Part shown: positions 47,840 to 57,249 of the stretch, piece after piece | Layout of the letters: every line of letters begins with the position of its first letter | Position numbering within the stretch: the first letter of the stretch is position 1 | NCBI RefSeq assembly: GCF_001954135.1 | Contig: NZ_MBEQ01000042.1 | Span: 1-64,000 of the forward strand | From: Mycobacterium sp. GA-1841 | GTDB taxonomy: Bacteria; Actinomycetota; Actinomycetes; Mycobacteriales; Mycobacteriaceae | Reading direction: 5' to 3' | Length of the DNA: 64,000 nucleotides | Notes under the pieces: model-generated | What the model was told of the DNA's origin: nothing | Seen by the model: only the letters and a program-made list of their open reading frames with translations | Database searches by the model: none | Position numbers and translations under genes: made by a program

Positions 47840-47856
47840 CGGACCGATACGGTCCG
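47840..47856. promoter_or_regulatory. Palindromic operator candidate upstream of the Rrf2 gene
   Basis: CGGACCG-ATA-CGGTCCG, a perfect 7-bp inverted repeat with 3-nt spacer, between the Rrf2 gene and a divergent membrane-protein gene. Position suits autoregulation by Rrf2. Confidence 0.6.
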
Positions 47857-47950
47857 TTGCAGTACGGAGTGCTTTGCAGCGGTGCGGATTCCGAGATTGA
47901 AGCGCCACGCGCAGCTCATTTCGGTGAGCGTGGTGTCCGGCAACCGCATT

Positions 47951-47956
47951 TAGGCT
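47951..47956 (+). promoter_or_regulatory. Candidate -10 of the small membrane protein gene, leaderless spacing
   Basis: TAGGCT (same as the rrn P1 hexamer) followed by 6 nt and GTG at 47963. Confidence 0.5.
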
Positions 47957-47962
47957 GCATTG

Positions 47963-48454
47963 GTGGGACTACCCGATTGGTCAGGGGCCAAGATCAGGCT
48001 GGTCATGTTGGCAGTCACGGCGCCGGTGATGCTGATCATGGTTGCGATTGGCTACGCCACCGATGACAGTGACGAGCCCAGTGCTGACTGCCGACACGCC
48101 GACCAGATTGCACACCACTTCGTGTCGGTCGCACCGGGCGCTATTTCGGGTTTGGCCGGAGAGGCCGATCGGGACGTGACCCGCAAAGCGGCCGAGGCGG
48201 CCACCGCGGCCCGGGCCGAGGCCGCGTCGATCGAAGACCCCGACCTGAGGCGGAAAGCGCTGGCCTTCGCGGACGCACTGCAGCTGTTCAGCCAGGGCAA
48301 TCCCAGCGCACCCCCGAACGGGTGGCCCGACAAGAACTACATGGGCGGATACCAGAATTCGACCAAAGCGCTGCACGATCTGAAGCTCGCCTGTCCGAAC
48401 GTCGGCACCGATCAGATGCCCGCCGATGTGCCGACTCGGACTACCCCGCGGTGA
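47963..48454 (+). CDS. Small membrane-anchored protein of unknown function
   Basis: 163 residues: one membrane span near 12-32 (RLVMLAVTAPVMLIMVAIGY) and an extracytoplasmic helical domain rich in Ala (ATAARAEAASIEDPDLRRKALAF, split ATAARAEAASIEDPD) with Cys at about 43 and 147 that could pair. GTG 47963 is chosen because of the TAGGCT-N6 spacing; a TTG one codon earlier is possible. Stops 13 nt inside the convergent cysQ 3' end. No known homologue recalled. Confidence 0.7.
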   Translation: MGLPDWSGAKIRLVMLAVTAPVMLIMVAIGYATDDSDEPSADCRHADQIAHHFVSVAPGAISGLAGEADRDVTRKAAEAATAARAEAASIEDPDLRRKALAFADALQLFSQGNPSAPPNGWPDKNYMGGYQNSTKALHDLKLACPNVGTDQMPADVPTRTTPR

Positions 48455-49184
48455 CGGCCAAGACCCGGTCGGCCAGTTCGGGCCGGCACACGATCAGATC
48501 CGGCAGGGTCGGGTCGGCTGAGTTGTAGACCAGCGGTGAGCCGTCGATGCGGGAGGTGTGCAGGCCGGCCGCCCGCGCCACCGCCACAGGCGCGGCCGAA
48601 TCCCACTCGTACTGACCACCGGCATGCACATACACGTCGGCCACCCCACGGATCACCGCCGCCACTTTGGCTCCGGCCGAACCCATCTCGACCAGGGTTC
48701 CGTCGAGTGCCTCCCGGACGGCCAGGGCGATCGCCGGCGGCCGGGTACGTGACACCACCACCCGGGGCGGGCCGTCGAAGGGACGCGGCGCGGCCACCTC
48801 GGGAGTGGACAGCGTGGTGTTCTGCGCCGGCAGCGCGACCGCACCGGCCACGAGTTCCCCGGACTGCCACAGCGCCACGTGCACGGCCCAGTCGTCGCGG
48901 CCGAGTTCGGAGAACTCCCGGGTGCCGTCGAGCGGGTCGACGATCCACACCCGCTCGGCGCTCAACCGCGCCGGGTCGGCCCGCTCATCGGCGGTGGCCT
49001 CCTCGGACAACACCGAGTCACCGGGAACCAGCCTGGCCAACTCGGCCATCAGGAACTCATGGGACTGCTTGTCCCCGGCGGCTTTTCGTTCGGCGGCCGG
49101 GGCGTCGGCGAAGTCGGCGCGGACATCGAGCAGCAGATCCCCGGCCTTGGTGGCGAGCCGGGCGGCCAGCTCGTGATCGTTCAC
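48441..49184 (-). CDS. cysQ: 3'-phosphoadenosine-5'-phosphate (PAP) phosphatase CysQ
   Basis: 247-residue member of the IMPase/FBPase metal-phosphatase family: ELARLVPGDSVLSEEAT (metal Glu), WIVDPLDGTREFS (about 79-91, the catalytic DPxDGT) and YEWDSAAPVAVA (about 193-204). Removes PAP made during sulfate assimilation and sulfation. Start ATG overlaps the cysNC stop by ATGA, so it is the third gene of cysD-cysNC-cysQ. Rv2131c is the M. tuberculosis CysQ, located elsewhere. Confidence 0.92.
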   Translation of the reverse strand: MNDHELAARLATKAGDLLLDVRADFADAPAAERKAAGDKQSHEFLMAELARLVPGDSVLSEEATADERADPARLSAERVWIVDPLDGTREFSELGRDDWAVHVALWQSGELVAGAVALPAQNTTLSTPEVAAPRPFDGPPRVVVSRTRPPAIALAVREALDGTLVEMGSAGAKVAAVIRGVADVYVHAGGQYEWDSAAPVAVARAAGLHTSRIDGSPLVYNSADPTLPDLIVCRPELADRVLAVTAG

Positions 49185-51024
49185 CCCGGCAATCCCAACA
49201 GCTCGATCACCATGTCGGCCAGTTCATCGGTGCTGCGTTCCGGCGTGAGCCGCAGATCCGGGTTCTTCGGCCGCTGGTACGGGCTGTCGATTCCGGTGAA
49301 GTGGGTGATCTCCCCGGCCCGGGCCTTGGCGTACAAGCCCTTGGGGTCACGGCGTTCGCAGTCTTCGAGCGGCGTGTCACAGAACACCTCGAAGAAGTCC
49401 AGCCCGGCGTCGGTGGTCACCTGCCGCGCCAGCGCGCGGTGCTCTTCGAGCGGGCTGATCGCCGGCACCAGCACGATCTGGCCGGAATCGGCGAGGATCG
49501 CGGCGATGTGGGCGAGCCGGCGCTGGTTCTCGGCCCGGTCGGCCATCGAGAAGCCGAGGTCGGCGTTGAGCCCGTGCCGCAGGTTGTCTCCGTCCAGAAC
49601 ATAGGCGGGGAAACCTTTTTCGATCAGCTTCTGCTCGACCAGCACCGCGACCGAGGACTTGCCCGACCCGGACAGCCCGGTGAACCACACGGTGCGGCCG
49701 CGGCTGAGCCGCTCGCCCGCCGAGACCAGCGACGCGTGGCGCACCGTGTTGGGGCTTGCCGACTCGTTGCGGGTGTCGCGCAACACCATGCCGGCGCCGA
49801 CGGTGCCGTTGGTGTTGGGGTCGATCAGGATGAACGAGCCGGTGGCCGCGTTGCGGCTGTACTCGTCGAGCAGCAACGGGCTCTGCGTCCGCAGTGAAAT
49901 GCGGCCCAGCTCATTGAGTTTTAGTGCACTGGCCGACTTGTCCCGGTGCAGCGTGTTGACGTCCAGGCGGTAATCCAGGCCGGTGACCCTGGCCCGGGTG
50001 GTCCGGGTGGTGTGCTTGACCAGGTATTCGCGGCCGGGCTCCAGCGAGGATTCGTCGGCCATCCAGCACACCGTGGCGTCGAACTCCTGGGTGATCCGCG
50101 GCTGGTTGTTGGGACGGGCGATCATGTCGCCGCGCGAGATGTCGATGTCGTCGGACAGGCTGATCGACACCGCCATGGGCGGGAAGGCCTCTTCGACGAC
50201 GCCACTCGGACCGTGGATCTCGGTGATGCGGGTCGGCTTCCCGGCCGGCAGCACGATCACGTCATCCCCGGGACGCAGCACGCCGCTGGCGACGGTGCCG
50301 GCGTAGCTGCGGTGGTCGGCGTGCTCGTGAGTCTGCGGCCGGATCACGTACTGCACCGGGAATCGAACGTCGACCAGGTTGCGGTCACCGGCGATGTAGA
50401 CGTCTTCGAGGTGGCTCAGCAGGGCCGGACCCTCGTACCACGGAGTGACATCCGACTTGGTGACGACGTTGTCGCCCTGCAGTGCCGACAGCGGAATCGT
50501 CGTCACGTCGTGCACGTCCAACCGCGCGGCGAACGCGTGGAACTCGTCGCGGATCGCTTCGAAACGCTGTTGGTCCCAGTCGATCAGGTCCATCTTGTTC
50601 ACGGCGAGCACGATGTGCTGGATGCCCAGCAGCGAGGCCAGGAAGGCATGCCGACGCGACTGCTCGAGCAGTCCGTGGCGCGCGTCGACGAGCACGATGG
50701 CCAGCTGCGCGGTAGACGTACCGGTCACCATGTTGCGGGTGTACTGGATGTGCCCCGGGGTGTCGGCGATGATGAATTTCCGCTTGGCCGTGGCGAAGTA
50801 GCGGTAGGCGACGTCGATCGTGATGCCCTGTTCCCGCTCGGCACGCAGGCCGTCGGTGACCAGAGCCAGGTCGGTGTAATCGTTGCCGCGTTCCTTGGAG
50901 GTCCGTTCGACCGCGGCGAGCTGATCCTCCATGACGGCCTTGGAGTCATAAAGCAACCGGCCGATCAGCGTGGACTTGCCGTCGTCGACGGAGCCGGCAG
51001 TGGCGATGCGTAACAGAGTCGACA

Positions 51025-51025
<1 letters not shown>
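49181..51025 (-). CDS. cysNC: Bifunctional sulfate adenylyltransferase GTPase subunit / APS kinase
   Basis: 614 residues, same as M. tuberculosis CysNC. Residues 1-430 are the CysN GTPase: G1 GSVDDGKST (12-20), DTPGH and NKMD. About 440-614 is the CysC APS kinase: P-loop GLSGSGKSSVA, then VLDGDNLRHGLN and the FCDTPLEDCERRDPKGLY region (FCDTPLEDCERRD). Makes APS with CysD and then PAPS. TGATG overlap with cysD. Confidence 0.95.
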
Positions 51026-51966
<941 letters not shown>

Positions 51967-52060
51967 CGCTTCCCCATTAAGTTGGTAGGAATGGCCAGAA
52001 TTGCAAGCATGACCTGGAATCTAATCGCCGGGCCGATGCGGTGTCAATGACGGGCACGGG

Positions 52061-53440
52061 TCAGCCGCGATGCCCGCTGACGTGGGCTGCCGCGCGATGC
52101 GGCAGCCGCACGGTCGCGATCAGGGTCAGGGCCAGCAACGCACCCAGCACCAGGTATGTCCACGAATACGAGGTGAGCCGGCCCAGCAGCAGCGCGGCCA
52201 CCGCGACACCGAGGCCGGCCGCCAGTTCCTGCACCGAGGCATTGACGGTGTTGGCGTGCGTCAAGTCGTCCCCGTCGACGTCGGAGAACGCCAGACTGTT
52301 GTAGGCGGTGAAGCCGATCGACCGCAGCGCGCCGCTGAGATAGAGCACGACGGCCATCACCACCACCGGCACCCCCGGCCGGAGCACGGCCAGCAAGCCG
52401 AAACACACCACCGAGGCCACCCCGTTGACCAGCAGCACGGTGCGGATGCCGAACCGGCGCATCAGCGGCGTGGTGGCTGGCTTGATCGTCAGATTGCCCG
52501 CGAACAGGGCAGCCACCATGACGCCCGCGGCCAGTGGAGACCAGCCGAACTCCAGTTGGAACTGCAGCGGCAGTAGGAACGGCACCGCGGTGATCACCAT
52601 GCGGTACAGCGATCCGGCCATGACCGTGATGCGCAGGGTGTGCACCCGCAGCACCCGCAGTTGCATCAGTGGAGCGGGCGCGGTGAGCAGTCGCCAGAGC
52701 GCCGCGCCGAGCAGCAGGACCGCGGCGGCACCGCAGGCGGTGACCAGTGTCCACTCGGTCCCCGACGCCCGGATGTGCTCCAGTGCGATCAGGGCCGCAG
52801 CTATCCCCGAGCCGAGGGCCAGCAGACCCGGCCAGTCCAACGATCGGGCCGTGGATTGCGGCCCGCCGTGGACATATTTGAGCGCGACGGCAATTCCGAT
52901 CAGGCCGATCGGAATGTTGATCGCGAAGATCCATCGCCAGCTGCCCAGCGTCGCGATCGCCCCACCGAGAACCGGTGCCACCACCGGAGCGGTCAACGCC
53001 GGCCAGGTCAACAGGGCGATGGCGCGCACCAGATCCGCCTTGCTGCTGTGACGCAGCACCGCCAGCCGCCCGACCGGCACCATCATCGCGCCGCCGACGC
53101 CCTGTAGCACCCGCATGAGCACCAGCATCGGCAGCGATGTGCTCACCGCACAACCGACCGAGGCCACGGTGAACACCGCGATCGCACCGAGGAACACCCG
53201 CCGGGTGCCGAACCGGTCAGCCAGCCACCCCGTGGCCGGGATCAGCACCGCGACCGTGACCAGGTAGGCCGAGATCGCCACGTTGACGTCGATCGCGGCG
53301 ACGTCGAACGATGCGGCGATCAGCGGGATGGTCGGCGCGATGATCGTGGCGTCGAGAATCTCCATGAACAACGCGCCGGCCACCACCAGCGCCATACCCC
53401 GTGGGAATGGCGGGTTCTCGGGTTCCGTGATCGAGCGCAT
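52061..53440 (-). CDS. MFS drug/metabolite exporter (EmrB/QacA-like)
   Basis: 459-residue polytopic transporter, twelve to fourteen hydrophobic segments. Motif A-like GWLADRFGTRRVFLG follows the second span, and LQGVGGAMMVPVGRL (motif C region) the fourth; the N-terminal ILDATIIAPTIP is DHA2-type motif D1. Proton-linked export of an unknown compound. The ATG at 53440 is preferred over a TTG at 53449 because TACATT lies 7 nt upstream. Confidence 0.86.
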   Translation of the reverse strand: MRSITEPENPPFPRGMALVVAGALFMEILDATIIAPTIPLIAASFDVAAIDVNVAISAYLVTVAVLIPATGWLADRFGTRRVFLGAIAVFTVASVGCAVSTSLPMLVLMRVLQGVGGAMMVPVGRLAVLRHSSKADLVRAIALLTWPALTAPVVAPVLGGAIATLGSWRWIFAINIPIGLIGIAVALKYVHGGPQSTARSLDWPGLLALGSGIAAALIALEHIRASGTEWTLVTACGAAAVLLLGAALWRLLTAPAPLMQLRVLRVHTLRITVMAGSLYRMVITAVPFLLPLQFQLEFGWSPLAAGVMVAALFAGNLTIKPATTPLMRRFGIRTVLLVNGVASVVCFGLLAVLRPGVPVVVMAVVLYLSGALRSIGFTAYNSLAFSDVDGDDLTHANTVNASVQELAAGLGVAVAALLLGRLTSYSWTYLVLGALLALTLIATVRLPHRAAAHVSGHRG

Positions 53441-53447
53441 CGGGGGC

Positions 53448-53453
53448 AATGTA
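53448..53453 (-). promoter_or_regulatory. Candidate -10 of the MFS gene, leaderless spacing
   Basis: TACATT on the minus strand, 7 nt before the ATG at 53440; no ribosome binding site between. Confidence 0.5.
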
Positions 53454-53473
53454 GTTCAGCCCCGCGACTCGGG

Positions 53474-54490
53474 TCAGCTGCCGAGCACCGCGTCGATGCG
53501 CCGGGCGCAGACGTCGGCGAGGTCCACCCCGGGGATGTCGAAGCGCCGGTTGAGCCGGACCATGGCGACCGCCAGCAAAAGCGGCGCGGTGACGTCACCG
53601 AACGCGATGTTGCCGATCCGGTGCCCCACCGCGTGCTCGTAGCGGTCGATGGTCTCGGCCCGGGAGGGTGTGCCGGGCGCCGGCGCGTTGTCGGGCAGCG
53701 GACTGCTGATCCAGTCGGTCATCAACAGCCAGGCGAGGTCGGCGGCCGGGTCACCGAGATAGGCGATCTCCCAATCCAGCGCCGCGGCCGGGGTGAGGTC
53801 TCGGCGGTACAGCACATTCGACATCCGGGCGTCACCCCAACACAACCCGATCCGCTCCGGCGTGTAGTCGTGCGCCTCCAGCCAAGCCAGCGCCTTGGTG
53901 AAGACCGGGTGGATCGGCTTGTCGCCGTAGGCCCAGCCGATGGCGTAACGCAGGAACTCCGTCAACGCGGCCGGTGTGGCGTCTCCGAGAAACCCGAGGC
54001 GGTACCGCTGCGGGTCGAGGCGGTGTACCGCCGCGATCATGTCGACGCAGCCGTTCCAGAGGGTGGCGCGGCCTGCATCGTCGGTCTCGGCGAAGATACC
54101 GGCTTGATGGTAGGGCGGCACGTCGCTGACGCCGACGACGTCGTCGATGCGATCCATCACCAGGTACGGGGTGCCCAGCGCCTCGCCGTCCGCGTCGATC
54201 CATCGCATGGTGGGAACCGGAACCGGCGCGGCCGCAAGGCGATTCATCACGAGGTACTGCCGGCGCAGATCGTAGTCGGGCAGAATCTGGAATTCCGGTG
54301 GCCGGCGGAACACCAGACCGACGCTGGTGCCGTCGTCCAGACCGTCGAGGTCGAACAGGAAGGTCTCGGTGGAGAACCCGCCGGGACTGGGCGCCCAGTT
54401 GACCACCTTGGCGTTGCTTGCCCCAGGGATACGTTGGCGGGCAACGGTTTCAAAGGCAGCCGCAAGTTCGTCAGCTGCGGGCCTCACCAT
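53474..54490 (-). CDS. APH-family phosphotransferase
   Basis: 338 residues of the aminoglycoside phosphotransferase/choline kinase fold. Visible motifs are the N-lobe VVNWAPSPGGFSTETFLFDL, the catalytic loop LCWGDARMSNVLY (about 221-233, Brenner-type HxDxxxxN with Trp-Gly for His) and the metal Asp in AALDWEIAYLGDPAADLAW. FadE36-like mycobacterial paralogues exist next to fatty-acid genes. Substrate unknown; not evidence for antibiotic resistance. Overlaps the following (upstream) gene by 7 nt. Confidence 0.82.
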   Translation of the reverse strand: MVRPAADELAAAFETVARQRIPGASNAKVVNWAPSPGGFSTETFLFDLDGLDDGTSVGLVFRRPPEFQILPDYDLRRQYLVMNRLAAAPVPVPTMRWIDADGEALGTPYLVMDRIDDVVGVSDVPPYHQAGIFAETDDAGRATLWNGCVDMIAAVHRLDPQRYRLGFLGDATPAALTEFLRYAIGWAYGDKPIHPVFTKALAWLEAHDYTPERIGLCWGDARMSNVLYRRDLTPAAALDWEIAYLGDPAADLAWLLMTDWISSPLPDNAPAPGTPSRAETIDRYEHAVGHRIGNIAFGDVTAPLLLAVAMVRLNRRFDIPGVDLADVCARRIDAVLGS

Positions 54491-55611
54491 CCGGTGTACC
54501 CGTACCGCGGATACGCTCCGACGAACACCATTTCGACGAGTCCGTGGCCTGTCTTGTCCCGGCCGTTGTCTCGCATTCGCACCTCACACAGCGTCTCGGA
54601 CAGGAAGCTGACCGGCCGGACCACGTCGAGATCGGTGGTGTCGGCGGTGAAGCCGTCGATGAAATCTTTTCCGCGCCAATGCCCGGAGGCATACCCGTTG
54701 ACCTCCATGTAGCCGGCCAGCCCGGGCCAGAAATCGGTGATCGGGGTGACCTCGATTGTGCTGGTGGTCCGGTCGGCATGATGCACGGTGAAGGTGCCGC
54801 CACTGATCACCCGCAGATCGTCGCGGAACGTGAGATCGTGCTCGACGTCGATGATGCTGTCGGCCGCGCGGCCGGTGTCCAGCGGATAGAGGATCTCGCC
54901 TTCGAACTGCCAACGCGCCCCGGTGCTGGTCTCGCGTTGTGCGAAATGCACCAGCTGGTCCTCGAATTCGAAGATCCCCATGTAGTAGAGCGTGCCGTCG
55001 GGGATCTCCGGAGGCTGCAGGTTGGCGCCCTCGGGCAGGCTGCCGCCGCCGGGGCCGTTGCGGATGCCCCAGGAGTGGTCGCGACCGAACCACCAACGGG
55101 ACGAGTCGATCTCGATGCGCTGTCCGTCGATCTCGATCCAACCCTCCAGGTCACCGTTCTGGTAGAACCGGCGGGCGTCCTCGTTGACGCGGCCACGGGT
55201 GCGGTGGAATGCCGCGGTCTGTTCATAGGCCGGGAACTGCCCGCGCAGCCGCAGGTCCAGGCTGATGCCCTGCTCGTTGGGTTCCAGGACCGCACGCACG
55301 GTGTGCAGCGGTTCCTCGACCTGGTAGGTGAAGGGGCCGACGCGATAGGTGCCGAGTGCGCCGGATTCCGGGTTGAGCTCGGTGGACATCCGCACCACCC
55401 GGGCCTTGCCGTCACGGGTGGTGATCATCGCGTAAGCGTCGGTGACGTTGCGGTTGGGATAGCGGGCCAGCCCGGTCATCACGTTGATGTCCCCGGACCG
55501 GTCGAAGCCGTACATCACGATGCGCTCGGTCCAGCGCAGATCGGATTGGGAGACGTGGTCGAACGTGGTCGGCAACTGGTGGCACAGCAGTTCGTCGTGC
55601 GGGGTGAGCAT
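54484..55611 (-). CDS. Conserved hypothetical protein, beta-rich
   Basis: 375 residues, not firmly assigned. Strand-rich throughout with recurring aromatic motifs (SSRWWFGRDHSWGIRNG at about 169-185; TLYYMGIFEFEDQLVHF; VNGYASGHWRGKDF), resembling two lipocalin-like halves of a CrtC/hydroxyneurosporene-synthase type fold. Found paired with an APH-type kinase gene (7-nt overlap), hinting at a shared pathway on a lipid-like substrate. GGAAGGGAT lies about 5 nt before the ATG. Divergent from a TetR regulator with a strong operator between. Confidence 0.7.
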   Translation of the reverse strand: MLTPHDELLCHQLPTTFDHVSQSDLRWTERIVMYGFDRSGDINVMTGLARYPNRNVTDAYAMITTRDGKARVVRMSTELNPESGALGTYRVGPFTYQVEEPLHTVRAVLEPNEQGISLDLRLRGQFPAYEQTAAFHRTRGRVNEDARRFYQNGDLEGWIEIDGQRIEIDSSRWWFGRDHSWGIRNGPGGGSLPEGANLQPPEIPDGTLYYMGIFEFEDQLVHFAQRETSTGARWQFEGEILYPLDTGRAADSIIDVEHDLTFRDDLRVISGGTFTVHHADRTTSTIEVTPITDFWPGLAGYMEVNGYASGHWRGKDFIDGFTADTTDLDVVRPVSFLSETLCEVRMRDNGRDKTGHGLVEMVFVGAYPRYGYTGW

Positions 55612-55630
55612 CGGCGATCCCTTCCGGTAA

Positions 55631-55653
55631 TTACGTTATGAGCCGTAACGTAA
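55631..55653. promoter_or_regulatory. TetR operator candidate
   Basis: Perfect 8-bp inverted repeat TTACGTTA-N7-TAACGTAA centred between the divergent hypothetical gene (start 55611) and the TetR gene (start 55686). It overlaps the likely promoters of both. Confidence 0.75.
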
Positions 55654-55673
55654 CAGGCGGCGCCGGCTGACGG

Positions 55674-55679
55674 TAGGTT
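55674..55679 (+). promoter_or_regulatory. Candidate -10 of the TetR gene, leaderless spacing
   Basis: TAGGTT followed by exactly 6 nt and GTG at 55686. Confidence 0.55.
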
Positions 55680-55685
55680 TTTGCC

Positions 55686-56267
55686 GTGACCAGTTCCGGC
55701 CCCGCACCCGGGCGCCCCCGCGATCCGGCCAAGGACGCCGCCGTGCTGACCGCGGCGCGCGAGTTGCTGGTCGAGGCCGGCTATCAGGGCACCACGGTGC
55801 TGGCGATCGCCCGGCGGGCGGGGGTCGGTGCGCCCACCATCTACCGGCGGTGGCCCACCAAGGAAGCACTGGTCGAGGATGCCGCGTTCGGCCACACCGA
55901 CACCGTCCCGGTGCCCGCACCCACCGGCGATCTACGTGCCGACCTTCGCGGCTGGGTGGCAATGTTTCTGGACTGGCTGGCCAACCCGGTCACCCGGGCC
56001 GCCCTGCCCGGTCTGCTGGCCGCCTATCACCTCGACGAGACGAGCTACGAGCGGTTGGTGCTGCGCTCGGAGAACGACGTGCGTGCCCTGATGGTCGAAT
56101 TGCTCGGCGGTGATACCGCCCGCGCCGACTCGGTGTTCGATTTCCTGGTGGCCAGTACCGTGGTGCGCGCCATGACCCGCGGTCTGGCCGACCGGGAGGC
56201 GTTCTGTGACCGCACCGCCGACGCACTGACCGCCCTGGCCCGCGCCGATTACCCGTCAGGTAATTGA
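55686..56267 (+). CDS. TetR family regulator
   Basis: 193 residues: helix-turn-helix near 30-57 (TTVLAIARRAGVGAPTIYRR, then WPTKEALVEDA), typical TetR_N. The C-terminal domain (LLGGDTARADSVFDFLVASTVVRAM) resembles TetR_C regulators of the mycobacterial KstR/EthR wider group, but ligand is unknown. Divergent from the 54484-55611 gene and probably its repressor through the inverted repeat at 55631-55653. Confidence 0.88.
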   Translation: MTSSGPAPGRPRDPAKDAAVLTAARELLVEAGYQGTTVLAIARRAGVGAPTIYRRWPTKEALVEDAAFGHTDTVPVPAPTGDLRADLRGWVAMFLDWLANPVTRAALPGLLAAYHLDETSYERLVLRSENDVRALMVELLGGDTARADSVFDFLVASTVVRAMTRGLADREAFCDRTADALTALARADYPSGN

Positions 56268-56299
56268 GGCGCTGACCCTGGGCCTGCAGGCTGACAGCC

Positions 56300-56713
56300 A
56301 TGAGTATTCAGACCGGGCCGGCCGTGATGGAGCAGTTCCTGCCCCAGTCCCCGTTCGTGGCGAAACTCGGCATCGTCGCCGAAATTCTCGACGGCCCCCA
56401 GGTGCGGCTGCGGTTGCCGTGGGACGCGTCGAACGTGACGATCGCCGACATGGTGCACGGCGGCGCGATCGCCGCGCTGGCCGACGTCACGGTGATGGCC
56501 GCGGCCTGGGCTCAGGTCGAGGTACCGGATTCGCTTCGCGGGGTGACGGTTTCGATGTCGATCAGCTATCTGGCCCCGGCGCGGGCCACTGACCTGATCG
56601 GCGTGGGTCGGGTGTTGCGCCAGGGCAGGTCCCTGGTGAACTGCGAGGCCGACGTCCTCACTCCCGACGGTGAACCGGTGGCCAAGGCGATCGCCACGTA
56701 CAAAGTCGGCTGA
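56300..56713 (+). CDS. PaaI-type hotdog thioesterase
   Basis: 137-residue hotdog fold: the catalytic-region helix VHGGAIAALADVTVMAAAW (about 53-71) preceded by the Asp/Asn-type loop, then VTVSMSISYLAPARATDLIG and CEADVLTPDGEPVAKAIATYKV. Hydrolyses acyl-CoA thioesters, probably aryl or medium chain. Starts 32 nt after the TetR gene. Confidence 0.86.
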   Translation: MSIQTGPAVMEQFLPQSPFVAKLGIVAEILDGPQVRLRLPWDASNVTIADMVHGGAIAALADVTVMAAAWAQVEVPDSLRGVTVSMSISYLAPARATDLIGVGRVLRQGRSLVNCEADVLTPDGEPVAKAIATYKVG

Positions 56714-57205
56714 TCAGAGCGTGACCTCGTCGAGCTTGCCGGTGGCGACGTCGAAGATGAAGCCGCGCAACGATTCATGTCTGGTGACGAACGGGCTGGC
56801 CTCGATCCGGCGCAAGGACTGGCGCACATCCTCCTCCAGGTCGATGAATGCCTCGGCCGCCCACTGTGGCTTGATCCCGGTGTCGTCCTGGATCTGCTGT
56901 TTGAACCCGTCATCGGTGAACGTCAGCATGCCGCAGTCGGTGTGGTGGATCAGGATGATCTCCTTGGTCCCCAGCAGCCGCTGACTGATAGCCAGTGAGC
57001 GGATCTCGTCGTCGGTGATGACGCCGCCGGCGTTGCGGATGACGTGCGCCTCACCGTTGCCCAGGCCGAGGATGCGGTAGACGTCCAACCGGGCGTCCAT
57101 GCAGGCCACCACCGCGACATGCTTGCTCGGCGGCAACGGCAACGGCCCGGTGAAGCCCTTGGCGTAGGCCTCGTTGTTGGCCAGGTACTGATCGGTGACA
57201 GACAT
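56714..57205 (-). CDS. canA: Beta-class carbonic anhydrase
   Basis: 163-residue zinc enzyme hydrating CO2. Ligands Cys35, His88 and Cys91 (ACMDARLD; IHHTDCGM), with the Asp37-Arg39 dyad intact. Counterpart of Rv1284, which in M. tuberculosis also sits near cysD. The stop abuts the thioesterase stop tail-to-tail. TAGCGT lies 6 nt before the ATG, suggesting a leaderless message. Confidence 0.94.
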   Translation of the reverse strand: MSVTDQYLANNEAYAKGFTGPLPLPPSKHVAVVACMDARLDVYRILGLGNGEAHVIRNAGGVITDDEIRSLAISQRLLGTKEIILIHHTDCGMLTFTDDGFKQQIQDDTGIKPQWAAEAFIDLEEDVRQSLRRIEASPFVTRHESLRGFIFDVATGKLDEVTL

Positions 57206-57211
57206 GAACCG

Positions 57212-57217
57212 ACGCTA
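57212..57217 (-). promoter_or_regulatory. Candidate -10 of the carbonic anhydrase gene, leaderless spacing
   Basis: TAGCGT on the minus strand, exactly 6 nt before the ATG at 57205. Confidence 0.5.
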
Positions 57218-57249
57218 GCGAAGGACGCACGGCATGGCCAGCAACAGAA

